From Azolla caroliniana (lineage: Eukaryota > Polypodiophyta): 64,000 bases of DNA. The DNA is taken from contig JBHGNT010000016.1 in the NCBI GenBank assembly GCA_043228905.1, forward strand, positions 18,910,001 through 18,974,000, given 5' to 3'. The translations under genes were made by a program, and so were the position numbers. The notes beneath the pieces were generated by a model. The model was not told the DNA's origin. It was given only the letters and a program-made list of their open reading frames with translations, and did no database searches. Of the stretch, positions 20,765-31,296 are shown piece by piece. Numbering within the stretch: the stretch's first letter is position 1; the number at the start of each line of letters is the position of its first letter.

Positions 20765-23700
20765 CTATCTTTCATCTTCATGTTGATCTATTGGAGGAGG
20801 TTCAAGCTCAAACCTTTTCTTAAATACTTTTATCCTCTTTCCAGCTACCACGTTTAGGATTAGTGTCCCATCCAATTCACTAAGCTTATAAGTAAAGTTA
20901 TCATATACTTTTCTTACTATATAAGGCCCAAACCATCTTTCAGCGAACTTGCGGACGGTGCTATGTTGATTATCTAAACTGCTATCATACACGAGCACCC
21001 AATCTCCTTCTTCTATTTTCTTAGGTCGAATTCTATGACTTTTATCAAAACGGATTTTATTCTTTAGTCGAGCCTCCTTCAATCGTTGGGCTGCTATTTC
21101 TATATCTTCAGGTCGACGCTCTAATTGTTGAATTCGCAAAGCAAGCAATTCTTCTCTGCTCACCTCTTCTCTCCATGGAATAGATATCCATGACATAATT
21201 GATTCTTCTATCGGCATGATGGGCTTTTGGCCAAGTATCAATTCAGCTGGCATGTACCCTGTTACTGAACTATGAGTTGTTCGATCCGCCCATAGTGCAT
21301 AAGGTAGCATGCGTGGCCAATCTCTTATTTTACCTTTACAGCTTTTCACGATCGCCTTAACTATTGGGCTATGTCCTCTTTCAATCTTTCCATTGGCTTC
21401 TGGATTATATGCAGTTGTAAGTGATAATTTGACCCCTATTCGGCTGAAGAATTCTCTAGCTTCATCAGAGTCGAGTTCTCCTCTATCTGCAATTATTTTA
21501 CCAACACACCCATAACGACATATTACATCTTCTAACAAAAATTTACATACAGCTCTAGTTGTTTTTTGTCGTAGTGGTCTTCCTTCTACTTGGTTTGTAA
21601 GGTCTTCTCTTGCTAGTACTAAATATCGCATTTGACCTTCCCCAAGTGGCATTGTCACTAGATCGACCATCCATTTATAATGCATTGATGATGAATATGT
21701 TGGTTTTAGCTCATCTCGATACCGGATAGTTGAATACCTCTGGCAAACCTCACAGATTTCCACAAATTTCGTTACATCTTTATACATATGTGGCCACCAA
21801 TACTTTTCTTTCAACTTCATAAATGTCGCCCATATGCCTCTATGTCCTGCCCACAAACTATCATGGAATTCATTAATTAATTTTCTCTTAATGTCATCCT
21901 TACAAATGACTCGAAGAGGATTTTCGGTTGGCCTTTTTGGACGCCTCCATAAATGCCCTTCATGTAAAAAAAACTTGAATGCTCGTCTTCGAAATTCATT
22001 TAATTGTTTCTTCGACCATGATGGGTTGGCTTCTTGAGTCTTTAGAAAATTTCCTATTTCGAACCATTGACCTTCATACTCTGTGTCTTTGAACATTATA
22101 CTTACATTAAACTCATCATGAGGCGTAATAGATTCTTGATGAGCAAATTGATGGCTTGTAGTTGCCCAGTTCTTATATTCAGTTTGCATCACCTTTTCAT
22201 TTATGAACCTTGCCCTTGACAGCATATCTGCAACTGGGTTGTCTTTTCCCTTTATATGCCGCAATTCTGGGTTTATGGTTCTGATGTATGCAATCCACCG
22301 AAGCATTGCAATATCTGGTGTCGTGCAACTTGCTATCATTCCAATGAGTGGCAAACAATCTGTTTCAACCACTACATCTGCTCCGATCAAGTAATCTCTA
22401 TCTGTTTTTAATGCAGTAAGCAAAGCCCACAATTCTCGTTTAACTTGTGCATAGTTTCTTTGTCTTTCATTTAATATCTTTGCTCCAAATCTAATAGCAT
22501 ATCGATGTTGGTCTTCATCTTCTTGGTTGATAACCCAACCGATCCCGATTGGGCTAGTATCAACTGTTACTATAATTGGTCTTTCACCTTTGTAGTCTGG
22601 TTGGCGAAGAATTGGTGCTTTCAGTAATGCTTCTTTCAGCTGTTGAACAACTTGTGTATGTTCATCAGTCCAAATAAACTTCTTTCCTTTTCTTAAAAGT
22701 TGGTAGAGAGGATCTGAGACATGTGCAAAGTGTGGTAACCAAATATGATAAAACACACATGCACCCAAAAATCTTCTCACCTCTGTTACCGAGTCGCAAA
22801 CTTCCTTCATATTTTGTATTGCATTAATTTTGATCGGTGAAGGCTTCCTCCCATACCACCCACACATATGACCAACTATTAGAACTTCGTTTTGCCCAAA
22901 GCAAGACTTTGTTCCTGATAGTGTCAAATGTACCTGCTCAAGCTTATTTAAAATACTTTCACAGTCATTAATGTGATCCATCACAAACTTTCTGCAACCA
23001 TTTCCAACCATAGTCTCATCTTTCTCTCTTTCTAAGCATCCCTTAATAGGAATATCATCTAAAAATGGCATAGTTACCTTTGGGATGTACTCATGTAGAA
23101 CCTTGTTCATTGCATTCATCATATGAGCAACTGAATTTGTCGCACCTTGAGGTAGAGTGCACATTCGAACCAACCCAATTGGTGTTTTCATTGTTGTGAT
23201 GTTGCGACTATCAATTGCTAGTTGAAATTGGTCGTATCCTGAATATAGGTCTCCCACAGAGTAAATCGCTCTTCCAGCAAACGCTTCCGCAAATTCATCA
23301 ACGATCGGTCCGATTCCCGCATTTCGGATTGTGACCTTGTTGACTGGTTGTAGATCTTGAATGAATCTTAGAGAACCATCTTTCTTTGGAACTGTGAACC
23401 ATCTATTGGAGTATGGTGCATTTGAAGGCTCTAAAATCTTCATCTTGACTTTATCCTTCAGCAGCTCCAACAATTGAGGTAATCGAGCTCTCGGTACTGC
23501 AATAGGTTTAAAATTCCAAGGAATATGAGGGATAGTAAATATTACCATTGGCGTCACCATCTTTGGATTTACACAACCAATCTCCTCAGCTTTGAATGCG
23601 AACGCTTTCCCATGCCTAAAGATCATTTCTTTGAAAGTCGCGATCTCTGATTGCAGAAGAAATTCACCCCTTCCGATTCTCAAGTTATTTATTGTCTCCG

Positions 23701-24247
23701 AAGTGAAGTGATGTCCAATCTTCTCTATTGGTCGAAGCATAGGCTCAGTTGCTGCTGCCTCCATCTTCTCTTCACTACCAATAGGTAATGGTATTGCAGC
23801 AGGTTTGACCTTTTTATCTATTGTTTTGTATTTTGTATTACATAAACTTTCTACTTCTTCATATTTACAATTATACCTATCAATCTCATAATACATATCA
23901 ATTGAGTTTACATGTATCTTTCTAACATTCTCATCATCTTCTTTCAAATACATTTCTAACTCTTCTAAAGTATTTGCAAAAGAAATTTCTTCCATAACAC
24001 TTTCAATCTGCTCTTCCATTTCAAGTACTCCATTATCCTTCAATGCCTGCTGAAACAGATTAGCATTCTTTTTCAAGTTCCTCTTGCATTCATACATCCT
24101 AGTCACACATATAGCACCACTTTCAGAAACATGAAATGACTTATTCATATGTTGTAATGCCCTATATGAGGGTCTTTTAATAATGGGACTATTGCAACCC
24201 TCACTCGCAACAGTCCTAGTCAAAAACCTGATTATCAAAATCATCAC
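20765..24247 (-). CDS. pol: Gypsy-1 pol: reverse transcriptase, RNase H, integrase
   Basis: A 1160-residue open frame on the minus strand. Residues about 250-440 are reverse transcriptase, with FTVPKKDGSLRFIQDLQPVN, LPQGATNSVAHMMNAM and an active site FLDD (395-398) in place of the usual Y-V/I-DD. RNase H follows with VTVDTSPIGIGWVI and VVVETDCLPLIGM. Integrase has an HHCC finger (HDSLWAGHRG ... CEVCQRYS), a D-D-E core (MVDLVTMPLG, IIADRG, AYNPEANGKIERGHSP) and a GPY/F module (WFGPYIV). The frame overlaps the end of gag by 32 bases and lies in the +1 frame relative to it, so expression needs a frameshift or re-initiation at the MM start. No stop interrupts it. The element's 3' end follows 40 bases downstream. 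Confidence 0.93.
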   Translation of the reverse strand: MMILIIRFLTRTVASEGCNSPIIKRPSYRALQHMNKSFHVSESGAICVTRMYECKRNLKKNANLFQQALKDNGVLEMEEQIESVMEEISFANTLEELEMYLKEDDENVRKIHVNSIDMYYEIDRYNCKYEEVESLCNTKYKTIDKKVKPAAIPLPIGSEEKMEAAATEPMLRPIEKIGHHFTSETINNLRIGRGEFLLQSEIATFKEMIFRHGKAFAFKAEEIGCVNPKMVTPMVIFTIPHIPWNFKPIAVPRARLPQLLELLKDKVKMKILEPSNAPYSNRWFTVPKKDGSLRFIQDLQPVNKVTIRNAGIGPIVDEFAEAFAGRAIYSVGDLYSGYDQFQLAIDSRNITTMKTPIGLVRMCTLPQGATNSVAHMMNAMNKVLHEYIPKVTMPFLDDIPIKGCLEREKDETMVGNGCRKFVMDHINDCESILNKLEQVHLTLSGTKSCFGQNEVLIVGHMCGWYGRKPSPIKINAIQNMKEVCDSVTEVRRFLGACVFYHIWLPHFAHVSDPLYQLLRKGKKFIWTDEHTQVVQQLKEALLKAPILRQPDYKGERPIIVTVDTSPIGIGWVINQEDEDQHRYAIRFGAKILNERQRNYAQVKRELWALLTALKTDRDYLIGADVVVETDCLPLIGMIASCTTPDIAMLRWIAYIRTINPELRHIKGKDNPVADMLSRARFINEKVMQTEYKNWATTSHQFAHQESITPHDEFNVSIMFKDTEYEGQWFEIGNFLKTQEANPSWSKKQLNEFRRRAFKFFLHEGHLWRRPKRPTENPLRVICKDDIKRKLINEFHDSLWAGHRGIWATFMKLKEKYWWPHMYKDVTKFVEICEVCQRYSTIRYRDELKPTYSSSMHYKWMVDLVTMPLGEGQMRYLVLAREDLTNQVEGRPLRQKTTRAVCKFLLEDVICRYGCVGKIIADRGELDSDEAREFFSRIGVKLSLTTAYNPEANGKIERGHSPIVKAIVKSCKGKIRDWPRMLPYALWADRTTHSSVTGYMPAELILGQKPIMPIEESIMSWISIPWREEVSREELLALRIQQLERRPEDIEIAAQRLKEARLKNKIRFDKSHRIRPKKIEEGDWVLVYDSSLDNQHSTVRKFAERWFGPYIVRKVYDNFTYKLSELDGTLILNVVAGKRIKVFKKRFELEPPPIDQHEDER

Positions 24248-26390
24248 AGTCTTTTGGTATTAAATGATCACGAAGCTCTTGCTTGTTCCTCTCATGATTT
24301 GGGCGAACTGTCATAAATTGTACAGTTCGTCGTCCATCTTGGCTACGGATTTTCGCATAGGCAGAACCATTGTCGAGGACTTTGGTCTCCATTCGTACCG
24401 CTGTAATGTATGGTTGCCCTAGGATTATTGGATAGGTAGATCCTTCCTGCACAAAGAAATGTTGATCTACCTCTATATCACCAATAGTAACCTTTACATT
24501 TGGGCATGCACCAAATAAATCTTCCGTGACTGATGTGGCAGCTTTTACTCGCCAACCATGTTGAGTATCAATTGGCCATCTACCTTTCCTGTAAAAATCA
24601 GCACTCATTATATTTATTTCAGAACCATGATCAATAAGTGCCATCACGGGGTCTGGAACATTTCCAATCTTCACATGATGCTCAGTAGTGGCTCTTGCCC
24701 AACATTTGAGAGAGTAATGGCTTCTTACATCTGTTGAATTTATCATTGAGGTTGATGCATGTTGAGAGTCAACAACAATATTGTTTGACTCGTTGCTCAC
24801 CACTTCATATGCCACCTTCGGATTTGTCTCTTTAACCTGCTCATTTACTTGCTTCTTTCTTCGCACAATATCAATTATTTCATCATGAAATTCCTTTTTT
24901 GCAATACCTAACACTTCTCTTAGTGTAAATTCTACTCGACTGTCTAGTATTCTTGTTTCTAAAACTTTCTTTAAATCTGTATCCTTTTCAATATCAGACA
25001 TTAATTTGAATGAAGGACCAGATTTACCTTTTTCAACTTTTGCGTCCATCTCTTTTCTTTTGCTTTCTCTTGTTTCATGCTTTTTGGTTGAGCCAATCTC
25101 ATCATCCGATCTTTTCCTTTTTTCTTCCACTATCACCTCATGCTCTTGGTGTTCTGCCATCTGAGCATAGACCGTCATAGCATCTACTGGAACATCCCAT
25201 CCAGTGTTTTTCCTTACAGAATCTCCGGCAACACGAAGGTCTTCCATCTTCATCTTTTGCTTTTGTGCGGTACTTACAACCTTCTCCCAGAATGATGATC
25301 GGGATGGCATGTCATCGAGGCGCATTCCTGCCGTTGCCGAGTAATACATTGCGGAAGCCTTCTTTGCTTCAGCTTCTTCAAATTTAACCTTAACACCACC
25401 ATCACCAAAGTTCTTTGTAAGCGGAGTTCTAGTTTCAGTTAAGTAAATGTTACCATTTTTCCAATAGACCAAGTCCCGATTTTCCATGTCTTTATATTCT
25501 TCACAATCACGTAGACGATGTTCGAGACTATCACACCACATGCATCGAGGTCGAAATGGTTCCCTTGACCTCGAAGTCTGACCATTCTCAAGTTTTGCCA
25601 CTTTAATTGTTAGATCTTTCATACTTTGAACTAAATCATCAAGCAAAGACTCACTCTTAGTTTCGATCATTTCTCGTGGTTGATGGACCATTTCGTGTGA
25701 TGGTTCTCGACCAAGTCTTTGAACTTTGATGTTTTGCTCAAGCCGATTTGTGATTCCCACATGTGGTATTTGTAGCATTGCACCATTCCTTTGCATTCTT
25801 TTCATAAATTTATTACAAGCATTTGTTACCTCATTCCAATCTGCAGTTATACCATCCTCGGTATTTGGTACTTCAAGCATGAATTCCAATTCTTTTCTAT
25901 ATCTCTTGTCAACTGCCTGCAAAAATAAAGCAACCTTTTGCCAAGACAAAGAATTTCTTTCTTCTGGCTTTAAGTGTCCATACATCCTATCAAACTCTTT
26001 TTTTATGTCAGCCACAGATAACCCTTTATCTTCTTTTAAGATCCATTCATGAAATGAACGCATAGTAACTCGAGAGAAATCCTCATGAGCATATTCAGAC
26101 ACAAGTGCTTCTTTGAATGCATTCCAATCCAAACTATGCAATGCTTGTATTTCACGAATTCTATCTCTTAATTCCATTTCTACTAATTTATAAAAGTTTG
26201 CTATCATATTGACATCATTCACACCAAACATTTCCATTTCATCATAATATATATTGACATACTTTGAGATATTTGTGCCATCAAACACACCAATCTTCTC
26301 TCGGACTTCTCGTAAGGCATGAAATAATTGATCCTGATTCAATTTTTCAATAAATAACCTTACCGGATCCATTGTACTTGTACTTGCCAT
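24216..26390 (-). CDS. gag: Gypsy-1 gag-protease
   Basis: A 724-residue open frame. Residues 1-200 are a gag capsid-like domain (NIYYDEMEMFGVNDVNMIAN, LHSLDWNAFKEALVSEY). The same order of motifs is seen in gypsy-2 and gypsy-3, which defines their relationship. A CCHC knuckle, CMWCDSLEHRLRDC, is at 283-296. A Lys/Glu-rich linker follows. A retropepsin domain begins near 583 with MALIDHGSEINIM, in which the active site is D-H-G instead of the common D-T/S-G, and ends with ILGQPYI. The start Met (26390) is about 40 bases from the primer-binding site. Pol follows in an overlapping +1 frame. Confidence 0.92.
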   Translation of the reverse strand: MASTSTMDPVRLFIEKLNQDQLFHALREVREKIGVFDGTNISKYVNIYYDEMEMFGVNDVNMIANFYKLVEMELRDRIREIQALHSLDWNAFKEALVSEYAHEDFSRVTMRSFHEWILKEDKGLSVADIKKEFDRMYGHLKPEERNSLSWQKVALFLQAVDKRYRKELEFMLEVPNTEDGITADWNEVTNACNKFMKRMQRNGAMLQIPHVGITNRLEQNIKVQRLGREPSHEMVHQPREMIETKSESLLDDLVQSMKDLTIKVAKLENGQTSRSREPFRPRCMWCDSLEHRLRDCEEYKDMENRDLVYWKNGNIYLTETRTPLTKNFGDGGVKVKFEEAEAKKASAMYYSATAGMRLDDMPSRSSFWEKVVSTAQKQKMKMEDLRVAGDSVRKNTGWDVPVDAMTVYAQMAEHQEHEVIVEEKRKRSDDEIGSTKKHETRESKRKEMDAKVEKGKSGPSFKLMSDIEKDTDLKKVLETRILDSRVEFTLREVLGIAKKEFHDEIIDIVRRKKQVNEQVKETNPKVAYEVVSNESNNIVVDSQHASTSMINSTDVRSHYSLKCWARATTEHHVKIGNVPDPVMALIDHGSEINIMSADFYRKGRWPIDTQHGWRVKAATSVTEDLFGACPNVKVTIGDIEVDQHFFVQEGSTYPIILGQPYITAVRMETKVLDNGSAYAKIRSQDGRRTVQFMTVRPNHERNKQELRDHLIPKDCDDFDNQVFD

Positions 26391-26432
26391 ATTGATGTTG
26401 ATCTTTACTTTTGATGTCTCTTCTACTTCCCC

Positions 26433-26452
26433 GTTTCACGTCGGGTTCACCA
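26433..26452 (-). other. Gypsy-1 primer-binding site
   Basis: The minus strand reads TGGTGAACCCGACGTGAAAC, five bases inside the 5' LTR. It is shared with gypsy-2 and, with changes, gypsy-3. It does not match initiator-Met tRNA, and I could not assign the donor. Confidence 0.8.
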
Positions 26453-26457
26453 AATTG

Positions 26458-27556
26458 TGTCGTGGCGTGGCTCGCCTAGAAGCGTAGCGTTGCGTAGACA
26501 AAAGATATCGTGAAAGTGAGGAAGGAATCACTGGGATTATGGACGGAAGAGACGAAAGAGTAGAGATAGATAAATAGTGATCAACAAGATATGACAAGAT
26601 AGGATATAGAATGATATTTGAAGCAATAAAAGAGATTTATAATTATTTGATGAAAGAGTTACAAAAGTGGTTGTTCACGTCGTTGAACCTCCGAACTTTG
26701 TCTTGCAAGGTAATCGCTCTTCTCTTTCTTGATCGTAGACCACTACAATCTTCACTTCAATATTTTGATGAAGATAAGGCTCGAACCGCCTCCCTCTTGT
26801 TGAGAGTTGACCACCACGACCGCCAAGCTAGAGCTCCACCTTTCTCTTGAACTTCTTCCTTTCTTTCTCTATTTTATGGTATCTCTTATGTAATACATAA
26901 TTTGATTGATATCTCATACATATCTCCCCTTTGATCTTCTCTTTCACCATTTAAATAGGTGCCCCCATGCATATGATGCATTGGAGGGTACAAATCATGC
27001 ATGTAGTGCATGAAATGCATGTGATGCATGATCGCCATTTGGCGTTCATGCATTACCTGTGATGCATGATAAACATCTCGCTCATTTGAGCTTTTATGTA
27101 TGAAACAATATATGCAATAACAATAAACATGAAAACATAATCTTAAAGAGAAAGGGCCTATCCTAATGGTAGGTGTGTCAACTTTGGTGTATGAGGTTGT
27201 GGGTTCGAGTCTCAAAATGCTATTGAATACAACATACAACTTTATTTTTATATCATGAAGCAAATCCTTTATGTAAATATAAAGTATATATAAAGTATGC
27301 TTTATTTTATGTATATTACTAGTATAGAGTAAATGGTAAGATTTGAGAGTCATAGGGTGGGGTTATTGGTTCAAGTCCTCTCTTGTTCGTGTAATATAAT
27401 ATATTTATCTATATATATATATATTATTTTTCTTTACATATATATAATATTATCATATGTGTTGTTAATATTATATAAAACATTATCAAATGTTATTTTA
27501 GTTACGTATTTATCTTATTGTAGACTTTTAATGTGAAGCTTTCGTACTTCACGACA
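26458..27556 (-). repeat. Gypsy-1 5' LTR
   Basis: 1099 bp, offset 6832 from the other LTR and nearly identical. It holds the promoter used for the element: RY cluster 26966-27068 and TATA-like box 26946-26958. The tRNA-like modules (27159-27212, 27325-27378) lie upstream of the TATA in U3, on the opposite strand. Confidence 0.93.
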
Positions 27557-27560
27557 ACGC

Positions 27561-28788
27561 CTTTCTACAAGGCGAATTAGAAGAGGAGGTGTACATGATC
27601 CAACCACCTGGCTTCAACTCGAGCACCCATCCGAAAGCGGTTTGTCGACTCAAGAAGCCACTCTATGGCCTCAAGCAAGCACCGTGTGCTTGGCATTCGA
27701 AGATAACGCAATATCTTCATCAAATCGGCTTCCGTATGTCAAAATCGGACAACTCCCTCTACATACGAAGCGATTCCGCAAGTCCGACCGTTATCATCTT
27801 ATATGTTGATGACCTAGTCATTGGAGGTGAGCATCTCGTTGAAATCAATAAGGTCAAATCCCTCCTGTCCGACAAGTTCGAGATGACAGACATGAAGGAA
27901 CTCCACTACTTCCTCGGCATTGAGGTAATTCGAACTCCGGCCGGAATCATGATCTCTCAACGACACTACATCCTCAACTTGTTATACAAGTTCGGGATGG
28001 CTGAGTGCAAATCCGTGGCAACCCCGCTTGAGCTTAATCTCAAACTAGATGCGAACTCCGGCACCAAAGCGTGTGAGACGACTCAGTATCGGCAACTCAT
28101 CGGGAGTCTCATCTACCTCACGATCACACGACCCGATCTCAATTATCCGGTTGGTCTCCTTAGCCAATTCATGCAAACACCGTGTGATACTCACTTGGAT
28201 TGCGCTAAGCGAGTTCTACGCTACGTGAGCGGCACAATGGATTGCGGCATCCTCTACAAGACTGCGATGCCAATACGACTCAAGGGGTACACAAACGCCG
28301 ATTGGGCCGACTACAAAGCTGATAGAAGATCAACCTCTGGATTTGTTTTCTCCCTTGGCAGCGTAGCAATATCCTGGAGTAGCAAGAAGCAGCCTACCAT
28401 CGCTCTTTCGAGTACGGAGGCGGAATATAGGGGCACAGTCGTAGCTGCATGTGAAGCCATATGGTTCAAGAGGATTTTGAAGGATCTGGGCGTACCCATC
28501 AAGGATCCTACTTCCCTTTACTGCGACAACATGAGCAGTATCTATCTGGCTCGGAACCCGGTGTTCCACGCGCCGACAAAGCACATCGAAGTGCACTATC
28601 ACTTCATCCGAGAGCGCGTTCTGGCTGGCGATGTCGACCTACAGCACATTAGCACCAATCTTCAAACGTTCGACATCTTCACTAAAGCCTTAGGAGCCGA
28701 CAAGCTATGGCAATTCATGACCGATCTCGGATTGACGATCCCTGACCTGCCAAGCTTGAGGGGGAGTAATGAAGACACTACGCAATAA
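27561..28788 (+). pseudogene. Copia family A reverse transcriptase C-terminus and RNase H
   Basis: This is the continuation of the reverse transcriptase interrupted at 19625. The frame is open: FLQGELEEEVYMIQPPGF, CRLKKPLYGLKQAPCAWHSK, the active-site segment IILYVDDLVIGG, then YFLGIEV, RQLIGSLIYL, and RNase H with NADWADYKADRRSTSGFVFS, STEAEYRGTVVAACEAIW, LYCDNMSSIYLARNPVFHA and a DIFTKAL end. It has no stop over about 409 codons. Marked pseudogene because the gene as a whole is split and the upstream part is broken. Confidence 0.9.
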
Positions 28789-29022
28789 CGCGTGGATTCC
28801 GCAACCACGCAACGAAGCAGCAAAGAACCGATCTACCGCGCAAAGCCGCGAAGAACTACGCACGCAAGCAAAAGCACAGACTTCGCACAACGCAAGCTGG
28901 AGCACGGATTCCGCAACTCCGCATAAAGCGAGCCGACGCGAGTCGACGCGGTCTTCGGAACGCGAGTTGAAGCAGATTTTGGATACCGTATGAAACCGAC
29001 CCGACTTGAGCTTGAGGGGGCG
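28789..29022 (+). other. Copia family A 3' untranslated region with polypurine tract
   Basis: A GC-rich, Arg/Ala-coding-like tail with repeated CGCAA and CGAAG motifs. It ends in the polypurine tract CTTGAGGGGGCG (29011-29022) next to the LTR. Confidence 0.75.
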
Positions 29023-29307
29023 TGTTGAGAATCAAGCTCAACTTGGTCTAGTGTGTGAACTCACCTTGAGAGTGAAGAGACACTCCAACGGTCAAGACTC
29101 ACCATTATGTCACCACTTTGTATTCTAGCATTTAGTATGAGTCATAGAATTATATTCTATGACACATAACTTATGAGCTTTCACATTCCCCATGCTCCAT
29201 GAGACTTGTAGTTAATGAAGAGAGAGGGTGACTACATAAAGCACCCTCCTCCCACCTTGTATAATGTTGAATCTTTCTCCTTTGTTAATATACTTTTAAC
29301 CTTGCGT

Positions 29308-29366
<59 letters not shown>

Positions 29367-29414
29367 GTTCACACCTATTCCGCTTCACAAGAATCCATCT
29401 CTTGGTTCTTTACA
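29023..29414 (+). repeat. Copia family A 3' LTR
   Basis: 392 bp, TGTTGAGAATC to GTTCTTTACA, with a long (CT)n tract at about 29311-29350. CGTCC follows (29415-29419). Confidence 0.92.
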
Positions 29415-29419
29415 CGTCC

Positions 29420-29980
29420 ATCATATTGTATTGCTAATTGCCCCCAAGAATCATATTTGATGGGTTGATCCATGTAGAGTGAGTCAAACCTTGTTTGACA
29501 AAAGTAATGATTCAAGAACTTGACATCTTTTCACGATATAGGTTTTCATAAACAATCATTCTATGTTGGAATTTTCGTCTTGGTTTGGCTTTGCTTTGGT
29601 ATAAACTCTATCATAATTCTAAGCAAATAAGCTAAATCTTTTAGTGGGAGTTTCACTCACGAACAGAAAGTGTGTGGTTGATTGACATGGATCATCACCA
29701 TCTAGCAATTAGAATTGGCACCTATATTAACCTCTAGTACTTCACATGAAGACTTGTAGAATATTACAAATTGAGCCTCTCTTTCCTCCAAGTCTAGCAT
29801 TAAAGGCATATGCAAGCCATGGCCCGAACTTAGATCCTATGAATTTAGGAGTGTGGCTGTTCTACAAATGACCTATGTTTTCTATAGGTTCTTTCTAATG
29901 GTATATGCCAACTTTTTAAATTGTGTTTAATCTTACTCGAGCATTGTCCATATGTTCAGATGAGCAATGACTCTTAATAG
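29420..29980. other. Non-coding flank between copia A and copia A'
   Basis: 561 bp of AT-rich sequence that lay next to the family B LTR before family A inserted. I recognise no coding or repeat signal. AATAG (29976-29980) adjoins the A' LTR and may be one half of its target duplication; the other half is lost. Confidence 0.5.
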
Positions 29981-30428
29981 TGTAAAGAATCGGGTATGAT
30001 TCTTGTGTAGCGGAAGAGATGTGTGTTATGTGTATGTGTGAGAGGAAAGAGAGAAGAGAAGAGAAATACAAGATAGATTAGAAAAAGGAATACTCAAGAA
30101 GGTGTATATTCACAAGTAGAATAGCAAATACAAAATGTAGCATTACAAGGAGTCATAACTGACTTGGTATGAAGTATGAGGAGGGTGCTTTATATATAGT
30201 CACCCTCTCTCTTCATTAACTAACTACAACAACCACTCTCTCTTGGGGATTGTGAAGACACATAGTCATGGGGAATATGTAACTCATTAGTTATGTATCA
30301 TGGAATATGATTCTATGATGCATAGTTAATGTATAGAGAGTAGTGGTGTGACTCTTGACCTTTAAGTAATCATAGATTCTCAAAAGGTGTGTTCACACGT
30401 TGCACTATGTTGAGCTTGATTCTCAACA
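29981..30428 (-). repeat. Copia family A' 3' LTR
   Basis: In minus orientation it runs TGTTGAGAATCAAGC to GATTCTTTACA, 448 bp. The first ~17 bases and the last ~9 match family A; the middle is diverged. The minus-strand polypurine tract CTTGAGGGGGCG is at 30429-30440. Confidence 0.85.
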
Positions 30429-30440
30429 CGCCCCCTCAAG

Positions 30441-31145
30441 CTCAACTCGGGTTGGTTCCTTTCGATTGATGTCCGCTTCGGTTGGTATCCGATTCAGACA
30501 ATCTCCGGTGTTCGCTTCGGCTCGTACCCAGTTCCGACGGTATCCGGTTCTCGCTAGTACTCCCCCTCAAGCTTGGCAAGTCAGGGATCCTCAATCCAAC
30601 GTCTAACATGAATTGCCAAAGCTTGTCGGCTCCTAGGGCCTTGGTGAAGATGTCGGTTGTCTGAAGATTCGTGTTGATGTGGAGAAGATCGACATCTCCG
30701 ACCTGAACACGCTCTCGAATGAAATGGTAGTGCACTTTGATATGCTTTGTGCGTGCGTAGAACACTGGGTTCCGAGCCAGATATATACTACTCATGTTGT
30801 CGTAGTAAATGGGAGTCAGATCCTTGATGGGAACGCCCAGATCCTTCAAACTCCTCTTGAGCCATACGGCTTCACATGCAGCTATGGTTGCGCCCCTGTA
30901 TTCGGCCTCTGTACTTGAAAGTGCGATGGTAGGCTACTTCTTACTACTCCAAGATATTGCTCCGCTACTGAGTGAGAAGAAAAATCCAGAGGTCGATCGT
31001 CGATCAATTTTGTAGGCGGCCCAGTCGGCATCCTGTACCCTTTGAGTTGAATTGGTGTGGTCGATGCGTAGAGCATGTCATAATCCATTGTGCCGCTCAC
31101 ATATCGTACTACCTGCTTAGCATAATCGAAATAGATATCTCGCGC
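30441..31145 (-). pseudogene. Copia family A' RNase H, interrupted
   Basis: The minus strand encodes DIYFDYAKQVVRYVSGTMDY, then after frameshifts KDLGVPIKDLTPIYYDNMSS, IYLARNPVFYARTKHIKVHY, and TDIFTKALGADKLWQFML, the copia RNase H end. It is closely related to 28200-28790 of family A. The N-terminal side is separated from its reverse transcriptase by gypsy-2. Frameshifts near 30850 and 31030 make it non-functional. Confidence 0.85.
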
Positions 31146-31255
31146 GGTCGCGTTGTTACGCACGTGCGTGCAGAAAGGGCGGGTCCACGGGGGTCTCGAA
31201 CTGGAGAAGAAGGGGAGCCGAGAAGACAATTCCGGTCGCGTTCCAGAGGCAACCG

Positions 31256-31296
<41 letters not shown>

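Larger units (their letters stand above)
19626..27556 (-). mobile_element. Gypsy-1: near-intact Ty3/gypsy retrotransposon
   Basis: A 7931-bp element with 1099-bp LTRs (TGTCGTG...CACGACA), target duplication ACGC, primer-binding site, polypurine tract and two long overlapping frames: gag-protease and pol. Comparing the LTRs by eye I noticed a single difference (20350 versus 27182 region, GATGTAT versus GGTGTAT), which indicates a recent insertion. It sits in the reverse transcriptase of copia family A, opposite in direction. No chromodomain was seen after integrase. The three gag-related elements in the window share its termini. Confidence 0.93.
16237..29414 (+). mobile_element. Copia family A element, complete ends, split by gypsy-1
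   Basis: The ends are LTRs of 376 and 392 bp with a 5-bp target duplication CGTCC. Removing gypsy-1 (19626-27556) leaves about 5.2 kb, normal for Ty1/copia. Order: LTR, initiator-Met primer-binding site, gag, protease, integrase, reverse transcriptase, RNase H, polypurine tract, LTR. I count about five substitutions between the LTRs outside the microsatellite. The coding region carries a stop, frameshifts and an integrase deletion, so the copy is non-autonomous. Confidence 0.9.
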
